DNA of 64,000 nucleotides from assembly GCF_001267885.1 (NCBI RefSeq), contig NZ_CP012382.1, positions 1,364,001 through 1,428,000 of the forward strand. The letters run 5' to 3'. The translations under genes were made by a program, and so were the position numbers. Position 1 is the stretch's first letter, and the number at the start of each line of letters is the position of its first letter. This document shows positions 7,691-15,772 of this stretch, piece after piece. This DNA comes from Streptomyces ambofaciens ATCC 23877. Its GTDB lineage: Bacteria > Actinomycetota > Actinomycetes > Streptomycetales > Streptomycetaceae. The notes under the pieces are model-generated. The model worked only from the letters and a program-made list of their open reading frames with translations. It had not been told where the DNA came from and searched no databases.

Positions 7691-8848
7691 ATGGTCCGCC
7701 TTCTGCGCCCGCTGTTCCGGGGGGCTACTTACACACGGCTCGTGTACCTGTGGGTGCCGATGCTGATCGTGAGCGTGTGGGTGCTCATCGACGACACCCA
7801 CATGTGGGTGCCGGCGGCCCTGTTGCTTCCGGTCGGTCTCATTCCGGCGGTGCGGACCGGCGAAGGCGTGCAGGCTCGGTGGCTCCTCGTCCCCGGACGG
7901 GACGACGAGGGCTTCTCGGTGGCCCCGTCGGCGACCTGGCGCGACCGGCTGCGCACGGTGGTGTGGCTGGAAGGGCGCCTGCTGCTGGGTCTGTTGACCG
8001 CGGGTGCCTGCGTCTGGCTGCCGATCCTCACCGTCGAACTGGTCCGGCTCGCCGCGGGGCACCGGGTCGACGACATCCCGGTGCTGCGGGACGCCGCGCC
8101 GCACTGGGCCTACGCGCTCCTCGCGCCGCTCCCCGTACTCGCCCTGTACGGCGCCGTGGTCGGCCTCGGCCTCCTGGCGACGGCGGGGGCCCGCGCGCTG
8201 CTCGGCCCCTCCGCCGCCGAGCGGCTCACCGCCCTCGAGGAACGCACCGAACAGCTCCTGGAGCGCACCCGCATCGCCCGCGAGCTGCACGACTCCATCG
8301 GCCACGCCCTGACCGTCGCCGTCGTACAGGCGGGGGCCGCCCGTACGGCGAACAGTCCCGAGTTCACCGACCGGGCCCTGACCGCGATCGAGGAGACCGG
8401 CCGGGCCGCGCTGGAGGATCTGGAGCGGGTGCTCGGCGTACTGCGGGAGACGGAGCGGCCCCTGAGCGCCAGACCGACGCTCGCCGACGCGGACCGACTG
8501 CTGGAGTCCGCCCGCGCCTCCGGGACGACAGTGGACGCCGAGGTCACGGGGCCGGTGGAGACCCTGCCGGGCCCCGTCTCCCGGGAGGGCTACCGCATCC
8601 TCCAGGAGGCGCTGACCAATGTGCTGCGGCACGCGGGGACGGTGCCGGCGCGGGTCCGCGTCGCGGTGGCGGACGGTGCGCTCACCCTGGAGGTGTGCAA
8701 CGCGCTCCTGGACGGGAGAGCGGACCCCGGACGCGGCAGCGGGCTGCGCGGCATCCGCGAGCGGGCCGCGCTGCTGGGCGGGCGCGCGCACACGGGCCCG
8801 GACGGCGCCGGTGACTGGCAGGTGCGGGTCGAGCTGCCGACCGGCTGA
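7691..8848 (+). CDS. Two-component sensor histidine kinase (HisKA_3/NarX-like)
   Basis: A 385-residue membrane sensor kinase. The N-terminal half has about four membrane segments (LVYLWVPMLIVSVWVLI, MWVPAALLLPVGLIPAV, LLLGLLTAGACVWLPIL and one near residue 145-170) with no large extracellular domain, the intramembrane-sensing architecture common beside ABC exporters. The phosphoacceptor H-box is ARELHDSIGHAL. The ATPase N-box is REGYRILQEALTNVLRHA and the G-box is GRGSGLRGIRERAALLGG. The response regulator follows after 14 bases. Predicted input: an envelope stress or an antimicrobial handled by the divergent ABC exporter (inference from context). Confidence 0.92.
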   Translation: MVRLLRPLFRGATYTRLVYLWVPMLIVSVWVLIDDTHMWVPAALLLPVGLIPAVRTGEGVQARWLLVPGRDDEGFSVAPSATWRDRLRTVVWLEGRLLLGLLTAGACVWLPILTVELVRLAAGHRVDDIPVLRDAAPHWAYALLAPLPVLALYGAVVGLGLLATAGARALLGPSAAERLTALEERTEQLLERTRIARELHDSIGHALTVAVVQAGAARTANSPEFTDRALTAIEETGRAALEDLERVLGVLRETERPLSARPTLADADRLLESARASGTTVDAEVTGPVETLPGPVSREGYRILQEALTNVLRHAGTVPARVRVAVADGALTLEVCNALLDGRADPGRGSGLRGIRERAALLGGRAHTGPDGAGDWQVRVELPTG

Positions 8849-8862
8849 TCTACGCTGGGCGG

Positions 8863-9525
8863 ATGCCCGTCAGAGTGCTCCTCGTCGACGACGAACCCCT
8901 CGTACGCGCAGGTCTGCGGGCCGTGCTGGAGGCGCAGCCGGACATCGAGGTGGTCGGGGAGGCGGCCGACGGGGCGGCGGTCATTCCACTGGTGCGGCAG
9001 GTGCGGCCGGACGTGGTCGCCATGGACGTCCGGATGCCGCTGCTGGACGGCATCGAGGCCACCCGCGCGCTGCTGCGGACGGTGACCGACCCGCCGAAGA
9101 TCCTGGTGGTGACGACCTTCGAGAACGACGAGTACGTGTACGAGGCACTGCGCGCGGGCGCCGACGGGTTCCTGCTGAAGCGGGCCCGGCCCGCCGAGAT
9201 CGTGCACGCGGTACGGCTGATCGCCGAGGGCGAGTCCCTGCTGTTCCCGGCCTCGGTGCGGCGGCTCGCCGCCCGGTACGGCGACGGCGGCGGCGACCGC
9301 GCGGCCCGCGCCGAGTCGACGCGGGCGCGGCTGACAGAGCGGGAGGGCGAGGTGCTGCGGCTGATGGCGCGCGGGCTGTCGAACGCGGAGATCGCCGCCC
9401 GGCTGGTCGTCGGCACGGAGACGGTGAAGTCGCACGTGAGCGCGGTACTGGCCAAGCTGGGCGCGCGGGACCGCACCCAGGCGGTGATCACGGCGTACGA
9501 GTCGGGATTCGTCGCGCCCGGCTGA
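8863..9525 (+). CDS. NarL/FixJ-family response regulator
   Basis: A 220-residue cognate regulator. The receiver domain has acidic pocket VDDEP (from residue 8), phosphoacceptor Asp55 in VVAMDVRMP, the conserved Thr in VVTTFEND and the Lys in GFLLKRARP. A LuxR-type helix-turn-helix occupies the C-terminus (LTEREGEVLRLMARGLSNAE, then LVVGTETVKSHVSAVLAKLG). It is probably co-transcribed with the kinase and likely acts at the divergent ABC promoter (7584-7690) as well as on its own operon. Confidence 0.94.
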   Translation: MPVRVLLVDDEPLVRAGLRAVLEAQPDIEVVGEAADGAAVIPLVRQVRPDVVAMDVRMPLLDGIEATRALLRTVTDPPKILVVTTFENDEYVYEALRAGADGFLLKRARPAEIVHAVRLIAEGESLLFPASVRRLAARYGDGGGDRAARAESTRARLTEREGEVLRLMARGLSNAEIAARLVVGTETVKSHVSAVLAKLGARDRTQAVITAYESGFVAPG

Positions 9526-9624
9526 GGCGGGCCGCCGGGCGGGACCTGACGGACCGGCACTCGCCGGGGTGGACCGGGCCGAGTACGATCCGGCCAACAC
9601 GCGCACGAGCTGGGAGGACGGACC

Positions 9625-10779
9625 TTGGGAGGGCTGACCGGCGGGGATCCGTCACTGCTGCGGAGGATCAACTCCGCTGTGGTGCTGCACGCCTTGCGTG
9701 CCACGGACTGCGCGACGCTGACCGAGATCACCCGGGTGACGGGCCTGTCCCGCCCGACCGTCGAGGGTGTCGTGGAAGGGCTGATCGAGGCCGGTCTCGT
9801 CGTCGAGGCGGCCGCCGACGAGGGTACGGCCCGGCGGCAGGGCCGGCCCGCCCGGCGTTTCCGGTTCCGGGCGGAGGCCGGGCACCTGCTCGGTCTGGAG
9901 ATCGGCCCGCACCGCGTCGCCGCGCTCCTGTCCGATCTGGACGGCCGGGTGATCGGCGCCCAGGCCAAGGACGTCGACGAGACCGCGTCGGCGGACGAGC
10001 GGCTGGAGCGGCTGCGCACGGCGGTAGCCGAGCTGTTGCGCCGGGCAGGGGTCGCGCGTGGTTCGCTGCGGGCCGTGGGCGCCGCCACGCCGGGGATCGT
10101 CGAGGCGGACGGCACGGTGCGGCTGAGCACCGCGCTGCCCGAGTGGACGGGGCTGCGCCTGGGCGAGCGCCTGAGCCGTTCCTTCAAGTGTCCGGTGCTG
10201 GTCGAGAACGACGCGAACGCGGCGGCCGTCGCCGAGCACTGGAAGGGTGCCGCCACCGAGTCCGACGACGTGGTGTTCGTGCTGGCCGGGCTGAGTCCGG
10301 GGGCGGGGGCGCTGATCGGCGGGCGGCTGCACCGGGGGTACGGCGGGGCGGCCGGCGAGATCGGCGCGCTGCACCTGCTGGGCCGGGACGTGACGCCGGA
10401 GACGCTGCTGTCCACCACGGACCAGCCCCTGCATCCCCTGGACGAGCAGGCGGTCGCCAAGGTGTTCGCCGAGGCGCGTCAGGGCGACGCGCGGGCCCGC
10501 GCGGCCGTCGAGCGCTTCCTCCAGCGGCTGGTGCACGACGTGGCGGCGCTGGTGCTGGCCCTCGATCCCGAACTCGTCGTCATCGGCGGCTGGGCGGCCG
10601 GCCTGGACGGCGTGCTGGAGCCGCTGCGGCACGAGCTGGCCCGTTACTGTCTGCGCCCGCCGAAGGTGACCCTCTCGCTGCTCGGAGAGGCCGCCGTGGC
10701 CACGGGTTCGCTGCGGCTGGCGCTCGACCACGTGGAGGAGCAGCTGTTCGCCGTCGAGGGCGCGACGGCCCGCCGCTGA
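9625..10779 (+). CDS. ROK-family transcriptional regulator
   Basis: A 384-residue regulator with an N-terminal winged helix (TLTEITRVTGLSRPTVEGVV, near residues 32-51) fused to a ROK sugar-kinase-like domain containing VLVENDANAAAVAEHWKG. The zinc-binding Cys-rich signature usual in ROK repressors is absent: the equivalent stretch is GEIGALHLLGRDVTPETLL, without cysteines. This suggests a divergent sugar-sensing or structural site. Start TTG 9625 has GGGAGGA at 9612-9618, a good spacing. A possible -10 TACGAT lies at 9582-9587. Target unknown; no sugar transporter is adjacent, so regulation may be in trans. Confidence 0.88.
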   Translation: MGGLTGGDPSLLRRINSAVVLHALRATDCATLTEITRVTGLSRPTVEGVVEGLIEAGLVVEAAADEGTARRQGRPARRFRFRAEAGHLLGLEIGPHRVAALLSDLDGRVIGAQAKDVDETASADERLERLRTAVAELLRRAGVARGSLRAVGAATPGIVEADGTVRLSTALPEWTGLRLGERLSRSFKCPVLVENDANAAAVAEHWKGAATESDDVVFVLAGLSPGAGALIGGRLHRGYGGAAGEIGALHLLGRDVTPETLLSTTDQPLHPLDEQAVAKVFAEARQGDARARAAVERFLQRLVHDVAALVLALDPELVVIGGWAAGLDGVLEPLRHELARYCLRPPKVTLSLLGEAAVATGSLRLALDHVEEQLFAVEGATARR

Positions 10780-10780
10780 C

Positions 10781-10804
10781 CGGGGGCGCGGGCGACCGCC
10801 CCCG
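10781..10804 (+). terminator. Hairpin after the ROK gene
   Basis: CGGGGGCG (10781-10788) pairs perfectly with CGCCCCCG (10797-10804) around an eight-base loop, starting right after the stop codon. There is no T-tract, which is usual for Streptomyces terminators. The remaining 200 bases before the convergent GntR gene are GC-rich degenerate sequence with no gene that I can support. Confidence 0.5.
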
Positions 10805-11018
10805 ACGGGCGGCACGGGCCGGTACGCCACGCCCTGACGTCGCGGGTCAACCGCCGTCGACCGGAGCCGGGACGGGCCGACCCGCCACCCGGCCGAGGGC
10901 GCGGCTCAACCGTCCCCGGCCGAGGTCGTGCCGAGCCCGCCGGCCAAGATCGCGGGTCAGCCGCCCCCGGCCGGGGCCGGTGCGGGCCGGGTGGCTTGCT
11001 CGTCGGTGTGGCGGAGGG

Positions 11019-11780
11019 TCAGGAGGCGCGGGTCTGCGGGCCGTGGTGTATCTCGACGTCGCCGGAGTCCCCGAACGTCAGCCGGCAGGTGTCCGCACGG
11101 TAGGTGGCGACGGAGAGCGCGGCGGTGCGGCCCCCGGCGAGATACCGGGTGGTGACCACGAGGACGGGCGCTCCCGGCAGGCGGTCCAGCTCCTTCGCGT
11201 CCTCGGCGCCGGCCGATCCCAGTTCCACGGCGCTCTCCTGCCCCTCCAGTTCGCCGCGCTGCAGCTCACGCAGCACGGCACGCGCGCGTGCGGCGCCGGA
11301 GGGCGCGTCGATGGCGGTGAGGTCGGGCACCGAGGACGGCGCGATGTAGAGCAGCTCCGCCGCGACGGGCAGGCCGTGGGTCCCGCGGGAGCGGCGGACG
11401 GTGTGCACGGGCTCGTCGCGTCCGGTGCCCAGGGCGTCGGCGACGGCCGCGGGCGGAGCGGCGAGGACGCAGTCGGCGGGCTGCCAGACGTCGTCGGCCG
11501 TTCCGGGCCAGTCGTGCCGCCGGGTGCCGACGGCCACGCCGACGCGCGGCGGGGCGACGGTCGTGCCGACACCGCGTCGACGCTGGAGCCTGCCCTCCAG
11601 TTCGAGCTGTTCCAGGGCCTGGCGGAGGGTGGCGCGGGCGACGCCGAAGCGGGCGGCGAGGTCGCGCTCGTTGGGCAGGACCTCGCCCACCGAGAACTCC
11701 GTGTCGAGGGCCTGGCCGAGCAGGTTCCTGAGATGCCAGTACTTCGGCTCCGGTACCGGTTCCAGCTGCGTGGTCCCCAC
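11019..11780 (-). CDS. GntR-family regulator, HutC/DasR subfamily
   Basis: A 253-residue repressor-type protein. An N-terminal winged helix (VLPNERDLAARFGVARATLR near residues 34-53, then LEQLELEGRLQRRRGVGTTV) is followed by a UTRA effector-binding domain ending near residue 245. HutC-type regulators usually sense amino sugars or other small ligands. GTG 11780 has GGAGGA six to nine bases upstream. A TGGTC-N2-GACCA inverted repeat, the core of sites bound by DasR-like regulators, lies about 100 bases upstream and may be its own operator or a DasR site. Converges with the ROK gene. Ligand unknown. Confidence 0.9.
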   Translation of the reverse strand: MGTTQLEPVPEPKYWHLRNLLGQALDTEFSVGEVLPNERDLAARFGVARATLRQALEQLELEGRLQRRRGVGTTVAPPRVGVAVGTRRHDWPGTADDVWQPADCVLAAPPAAVADALGTGRDEPVHTVRRSRGTHGLPVAAELLYIAPSSVPDLTAIDAPSGAARARAVLRELQRGELEGQESAVELGSAGAEDAKELDRLPGAPVLVVTTRYLAGGRTAALSVATYRADTCRLTFGDSGDVEIHHGPQTRAS

Positions 11781-11877
11781 CCTGTCCTCCGCAATCGCCG
11801 TGGTCCGGCGGCGTTTTGACGCCCTTGTTTATTAAAGGTTGTTGCAGTTCTCTGCGACCATAAAACGGCCCACATCC

Positions 11878-11891
11878 TTGGTCAAGACCAA
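11878..11891. promoter_or_regulatory. dre-like operator upstream of the GntR gene
   Basis: TTGGTC-AA-GACCAA is a perfect six-base inverted repeat with a two-base spacer. Its core matches the TGGTC-N2-GACCA core of DasR-type responsive elements known in streptomycetes. It lies 98 bases upstream of the GntR start, in the only promoter-sized gap available to that gene. AT-rich sequence at about 11827-11841 may hold the promoter. Confidence 0.5.
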
Positions 11892-11954
11892 TCCGGTGAA
11901 CAGGACGGCGGAGCCCCCGCCGCGGGGCGGGGGCTCGGGCGGGGCCGGGGGCGG

Positions 11955-12842
11955 TTAGCCGAGGGCGGCCAGGGAGCGCAGTTTGTCGGGGTTCCGGATG
12001 ATGTAGACCGCCTGGATGCGGCCCTCGGCCACGTCCAGTTGGAAGACGGAGTCGGGTTCGCTCCCGGACAGCACCAGCAGCGCCGGACCTCCGTTGAGCT
12101 CCAGGAAGTGGAAGGAGACGTCCGGGACTCCCTTGTGCGCGGCCCCGAGCAGGAAGCGGGCCACCTTGTCGGAGGAGTCCACGACGCGCAGCGGCACCCT
12201 GGCCTTGCCGCCGCTGTCGCCCACCAGCCGTACGTCGGGCGCGAGCAGCGCCACCAGCCCGTCGAGATCCCCTTCGGTCGCGGCGGCGAGGAAGCGCTCG
12301 GTGAGGTCCCGGCGCTGCGCGGGGTCGACCTCGTAGCGGGGCCGCCGCTCGTCCACGTGCTTGCGGGCCCGCCCGGCGAGCTGGCGCACGGCCGCCTCAC
12401 CGCGCTCCAGCATGGCGGCGATCTCGGCGTACGGATAGCCGAACGCCTCCCTCAGGACGAAGACCGCCCGCTCCAGCGGTGAGAGCGACTCCAGGACGAC
12501 GAGGACGGCGAGGGACACGGAGTCGGCGAGCACGGCCCGCTCCGCGGTGTCCGCGACGGCGTCCCCGAAGTCGGTGGCGTAGGGCTCGGGCAGCCACGGG
12601 CCGACGTAGGTCTCACCCCGCGACTTGATCTGCCGCAGCCGGTCGATGGCGACCCGGGTGGTGATCCGCACCAGGTAGCCGCGCGGCTCGTGGACGCCGG
12701 ACCGGTCGGCAGCGGACCAGCGCAGCCAGGCCTCCTGGACCACGTCCTCGGCGTCGGCCAGGCGGCCCAGCATGCGGTAGGCGACCCCCAGGAGGACGGG
12801 ACGGTGCGCTTCGAAGACGTCGGTGGCGGTGTCGGTGGTCAC
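11955..12842 (-). CDS. ECF41-type RNA polymerase sigma factor with SnoaL-like C-terminal domain
   Basis: A 295-residue ECF sigma factor of the SigJ/ECF41 group. Region 2 spans about residues 10-75 (DAEDVVQEAWLRW), region 4 about 110-165 (SLSPLERAVFVLREAFGYPY). The ECF41 hallmarks are all visible: WLPEP in the linker (83-87), a DSGGK version of the usual DGGGK motif in the SnoaL-like domain, and NPDKL close to the C-terminus. In this group the C-terminal extension itself modulates activity and no anti-sigma factor is needed. GTG 12842 has a GGAG ribosome site. It is divergent from an alpha/beta hydrolase gene, which may be its target. Confidence 0.93.
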   Translation of the reverse strand: MTTDTATDVFEAHRPVLLGVAYRMLGRLADAEDVVQEAWLRWSAADRSGVHEPRGYLVRITTRVAIDRLRQIKSRGETYVGPWLPEPYATDFGDAVADTAERAVLADSVSLAVLVVLESLSPLERAVFVLREAFGYPYAEIAAMLERGEAAVRQLAGRARKHVDERRPRYEVDPAQRRDLTERFLAAATEGDLDGLVALLAPDVRLVGDSGGKARVPLRVVDSSDKVARFLLGAAHKGVPDVSFHFLELNGGPALLVLSGSEPDSVFQLDVAEGRIQAVYIIRNPDKLRSLAALG

Positions 12843-12856
12843 CGCTCCATCCCAGC

Positions 12857-12876
12857 GGACACGTCACGGCGTGTCC
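12857..12876. promoter_or_regulatory. Inverted repeat next to the ECF41 start
   Basis: GGACACG (12857-12863) and CGTGTCC (12870-12876) form a perfect seven-base inverted repeat with a six-base spacer, 15 bases upstream of the sigma-factor start. It could be an operator overlapping the transcript start or a short leader hairpin. Confidence 0.35.
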
Positions 12877-12935
12877 AGGCGCGGCCGTCCGCCTCCGGGG
12901 ACAGCCGGGGCCCACGAGAAGGGGTGGCACCCAGG

Positions 12936-12970
12936 GGCTACCCGTCGGTAGCCACTACTGACAGTCTGTC
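12936..12970. promoter_or_regulatory. Paired palindromes upstream of the alpha/beta hydrolase
   Basis: GGCTACC-CGTC-GGTAGCC (12936-12953) is followed after six bases by GACAG-T-CTGTC (12960-12970). Both are perfect. They sit 60-95 bases before the hydrolase ATG, where a promoter is expected. TGACAG (12959-12964) is separated by 16 bases from CGTC (12981-12984), loosely like an ECF41-type promoter, but the -35 match is weak. Confidence 0.4.
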
Positions 12971-13030
12971 TACGCAACGCCGTCATCGCTCACGCGTTCC
13001 CGCAGACGCGTGTTCCCGACAAGGAGCCCC

Positions 13031-13909
13031 ATGTCCGCGACGCTCTCCTTCACGGCCCCCACCGAGCACGGCCCCCAGGACATCACCCTGTCCTACACGC
13101 GCGCAGGCGCCGGCGAGCCGCTGCTCCTGCTGCACGGCATAGGCCACCACCGGCAGGCCTGGGACCCGGTGGCCGGCATCCTCGCGACCGAGCGCGACGT
13201 GATCGCCGTGGACCTGCCGGGGTTCGGGCGGTCCTCCGCGCTGCCGCGGGGACTGCCGCACGACCTGCCGACGACGACCGCGGTGCTCGCCGCGTTCTGC
13301 GCGGCGCTGGGTGTGGACCGGCCGCACGTGGCGGGCAACTCCCTGGGGGGTCTGCTGGCCCTGGAGCTCGGCCGGGAGAACCTGGTGCGGTCGGTGACGA
13401 CCCTCTCCCCGGCCGGCTTCTGGACGCAGGCCGAGCGGCGCTACGCCTTCGGTCTGCTGACGGGCATGCGCCGGACCGCGCGCGCCCTGCCGCTCCCCCT
13501 CGTCGAGCGACTGTCCCGGACGGCGGCCGGCCGCACCGCCCTGACCAGCACGATCTACGCCCGCCCCGCGCGCCGCTCCCCAGAGGCCGTGGTCGCCGAG
13601 ACGCTCGCGCTCGCCCGGGCGGAGGGGTTCGCCGAGACGCTCCGGGCGGGGCGCACCGTGCTCGTCACCGACGACGTCCCGGACGTTCCCGTCACCGTGG
13701 CCTGGGGCACCCGGGACCGCCTGCTCCTGCCTCGGCAGGGCGTCCGCGCCAAGCGGATCATGCCGCGGGCCCGGCTGGTGCGGCTGCCCGGATGCGGCCA
13801 CGTCCCGATGAACGACGACCCGGCACTGGTCGCCCGCGTCCTCCTGGACGGCAGCCGCGCTCAGTCGGCCAGGGCCTTGAGCACCTCGTTCAGCACGGTC
13901 GCGTTGTAG
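13031..13909 (+). CDS. Alpha/beta-fold hydrolase
   Basis: A 292-residue alpha/beta hydrolase. The oxyanion-hole strand is LLLLHGIGHHRQAWDPV, the nucleophile elbow VAGNSLGG, the acid lies in VAWGTRDRLLL, and the catalytic His in GCGHVPMNDDP. No signal peptide. ATG 13031 has AAGGAG at 13021-13026. It is divergent from the ECF41 sigma gene, and ECF41 factors often control one neighbouring enzyme gene, so this is a candidate target (inference). Its last 49 bases overlap the 3' end of the convergent lipase gene. Substrate unknown: esterase, lactonase or C-C hydrolase are all possible. Confidence 0.88.
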   Translation: MSATLSFTAPTEHGPQDITLSYTRAGAGEPLLLLHGIGHHRQAWDPVAGILATERDVIAVDLPGFGRSSALPRGLPHDLPTTTAVLAAFCAALGVDRPHVAGNSLGGLLALELGRENLVRSVTTLSPAGFWTQAERRYAFGLLTGMRRTARALPLPLVERLSRTAAGRTALTSTIYARPARRSPEAVVAETLALARAEGFAETLRAGRTVLVTDDVPDVPVTVAWGTRDRLLLPRQGVRAKRIMPRARLVRLPGCGHVPMNDDPALVARVLLDGSRAQSARALSTSFSTVAL

Positions 13910-14730
13910 GGCATGCTCACGTGCGGGGTGTGGTCGTCCGGGTCGAGGTCCTGCAGGACGATGTTGTTCACGTAGCGCCCGTCGGTCTGTTCGAGGGCGC
14001 ACGACGTGTACGGGGTGACCACGTCGTCGTACCGGGTGGCGATGACGGTGTGGCGGACGCCCTCCGTCGTCTCCCCGAGGGCGGCCAGCTCGCGCTGGAA
14101 GGAGTGGTCGTGCTGGAGCTGGGGCCAGGCCGGCACGACCTCCCCGACCGCGCCCTGTTCGAGCACTTCCACCGCTCCGGGAATCTGCCGGGCGAGGTTC
14201 ATCAGGCCCTGGGCCGTGACGCCGTGGTTGCTGGGCGCGATGCCGACGAAGTTGTGCACCTTGGGGCCTCCCCCGAGGGCGTTGAGGTAGTAGCGCGGCA
14301 TCATGCCGCCCTGCGAGAAGCCGACCAGGTCGACCTGCTGGGCGCCGGTCCGCCGCAGGACCTCGTCGACGAAGTCGGCGAGCTGCCGGGCGGAGTGCTT
14401 GATGTCGCCGAGTCCGAAGATCACGGGGTTGCCGTGCTGGCCGTAGTCGAGCCGGAAGACGCGGTGCCCGTGCTGCCGCAGCAGGGGGGTCGCCGTGTTC
14501 CAGGTGTAGCCGCGGTTGCCGAAGGTGCCGTGCACCAGCACCACCGGCCGGGGATGCTCCTCGCTCGGTGGGGTGTTCCAGTCGTCCTCTCCCGCCTGCA
14601 CGTCGACGGTGGCGATGACCTGCGCCCCACCCGCCTGGGCGACCGCGCCCAGGCGGTGCGGGGCCTCGGTGATGTCCGTGAGGACGTCGTCCGAGTTTAC
14701 TCCGGGAATACGGGGGTTGAGGAAACTCAC
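13861..14730 (-). CDS. Class 2-type lipase/esterase (alpha/beta hydrolase)
   Basis: A 289-residue lipase-like protein. VVLVHGTFGNRGYTWNT carries the oxyanion-hole HG motif. VDLVGFSQGGMMPRYYLNAL has the nucleophile Ser in a GFSQG elbow, as in actinobacterial class 2 lipases. The acid and His are likely in TRYDDVVTPYTS and the DDHTPHVSMP tail. Family members are normally secreted, but no signal peptide is apparent. GTG 14730 is chosen because GGGAG lies seven bases upstream; a longer reading from 14793 adds 21 poorly conserved-looking residues. The 3' end overlaps the convergent hydrolase by 49 bases. Confidence 0.85.
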   Translation of the reverse strand: MSFLNPRIPGVNSDDVLTDITEAPHRLGAVAQAGGAQVIATVDVQAGEDDWNTPPSEEHPRPVVLVHGTFGNRGYTWNTATPLLRQHGHRVFRLDYGQHGNPVIFGLGDIKHSARQLADFVDEVLRRTGAQQVDLVGFSQGGMMPRYYLNALGGGPKVHNFVGIAPSNHGVTAQGLMNLARQIPGAVEVLEQGAVGEVVPAWPQLQHDHSFQRELAALGETTEGVRHTVIATRYDDVVTPYTSCALEQTDGRYVNNIVLQDLDPDDHTPHVSMPYNATVLNEVLKALAD

Positions 14731-15096
14731 GGTGTTCTCCCTCTCGCCGGGAAATGACGCGGAGTCCGGTCCGATGTCACAGACCCGCTGCACGCTGCTC
14801 AGGTGCGACGTCTCAGTCTCGCGTCCATGGAATGCGACAACGATCCCTCGACCGGGGGAAAGAATTCACTCCATGGAGTAAGTAGGGCTCATTCATTCGA
14901 GCAGGCCACGCGGTCCGCCGTGGCGGCGTCGGGATGCGCGCCGGGCGCGCGCACCGAGCCGCGCACGCCGCCGGTCGCACGCCAACGCGCCGACATGAAA
15001 GGGGTGTTGTTGCCCGAGGGCGCAGTACCGCCCCGTGCGTAATGACAGTTGAGACGGACACAGCGACCAGGTCGCACGGCGAAGGGGGGCGGGTTC
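14731..15096. other. Intergenic control region before the accessory island
   Basis: The 366-base gap between divergent genes holds no coding sequence I can support; short open frames here have poor codon bias. It is less GC-rich than its surroundings around 14840-14905. It contains the perfect 12-base palindrome ACTCCATGGAGT (14868-14879) and a half-copy TCCATGGA near 14824. This is the likely promoter region of the plus-strand island genes and of the lipase. Confidence 0.5.
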
Positions 15097-15723
15097 ATGG
15101 CCACAGGGCCCGAGACACCGAAGGCACCCGAACCGCCGCAGGGGGCACCCGGGGCGTGGCAGCCCCTGCTCGGCCGGCCGGCCCTCGCCGACCTGCTCGG
15201 ACACCCCCTCGCGGGCGCCGCGCTGACGGAGCTGGGCCGACTCCTGCCGCCCCACGTCGCCGTGCACTCCCTGCGCGTTTTCCTGCTGGCCGACGCGTGG
15301 GCGCGGACCCACGGGATCGCGTACGACCGGGTCGGCGTGCTGGCCGCCGCGGTGTTCCACGACGCCGGGCTGGTGGGCCGCGCACCGCTCGGCCGCGGCG
15401 GGTTCCCCGGCCGCTCGGCCGCGCTGCTCGACCGCTTCCTGGCCGGGCACGAGGTGGGCATGGGGCGGCGCACGACCCTCACACGGGCGGTGCGCGAGCA
15501 CATGCGGCCGTTCCCCGCGCGCGACGCCGGTCCCGAGGCGCGGCTGCTGCACTTCGGCGCGTGGCTGGACGTCACCGGCCGCGGTGAGCGTCAACTGCCC
15601 GACGAGAGACGGCGGTTGCGCGCCCTGGCCCCCACTCCGTGGTTCGCCGTGTCCTTCTCCGCCCGGGTGGTGGCCTGCGGGCTGCGCCGGGTGCTGCCGG
15701 ATTCTCCCGTCACCGCCCGGTGA
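15097..15723 (+). CDS. HD-domain protein
   Basis: A 208-residue protein with an HD metal-dependent hydrolase fold: His57 in VAVHSLRVFLLADAW, the His88-Asp89 pair in AAVFHDAGL, further histidines at His119 and His135, and Asp158 in GAWLDVTGR. The spacing resembles the cyanamide-hydratase-like/HD subfamily rather than the GGDEF-partner HD-GYP type. ATG 15097 has a G-rich ribosome site just upstream. The halogenase-like gene follows after 49 bases, so they are likely one transcript. Substrate unknown; it might hydrolyse a reactive nitrogenous or nucleotide compound in the island pathway (speculative). Confidence 0.75.
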   Translation: MATGPETPKAPEPPQGAPGAWQPLLGRPALADLLGHPLAGAALTELGRLLPPHVAVHSLRVFLLADAWARTHGIAYDRVGVLAAAVFHDAGLVGRAPLGRGGFPGRSAALLDRFLAGHEVGMGRRTTLTRAVREHMRPFPARDAGPEARLLHFGAWLDVTGRGERQLPDERRRLRALAPTPWFAVSFSARVVACGLRRVLPDSPVTAR

Positions 15724-15772
15724 CGGGAGAGGCCGGCGACTCGCCCTTCCCGTCGCGAAAGGAACCGCAGAC

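Noticed and set aside
8619..11819. A plus-strand open frame of over 1000 codons
   Set aside because: It runs across the kinase, response regulator, ROK and GntR genes in a different frame, is Arg/Gly/Pro-rich and has no domain. It is a by-product of high G+C.
14803..15042. A short plus-strand frame in the gap before the HD gene
   Set aside because: Codon bias is poor, there is no ribosome site, and it covers the palindromic promoter region.
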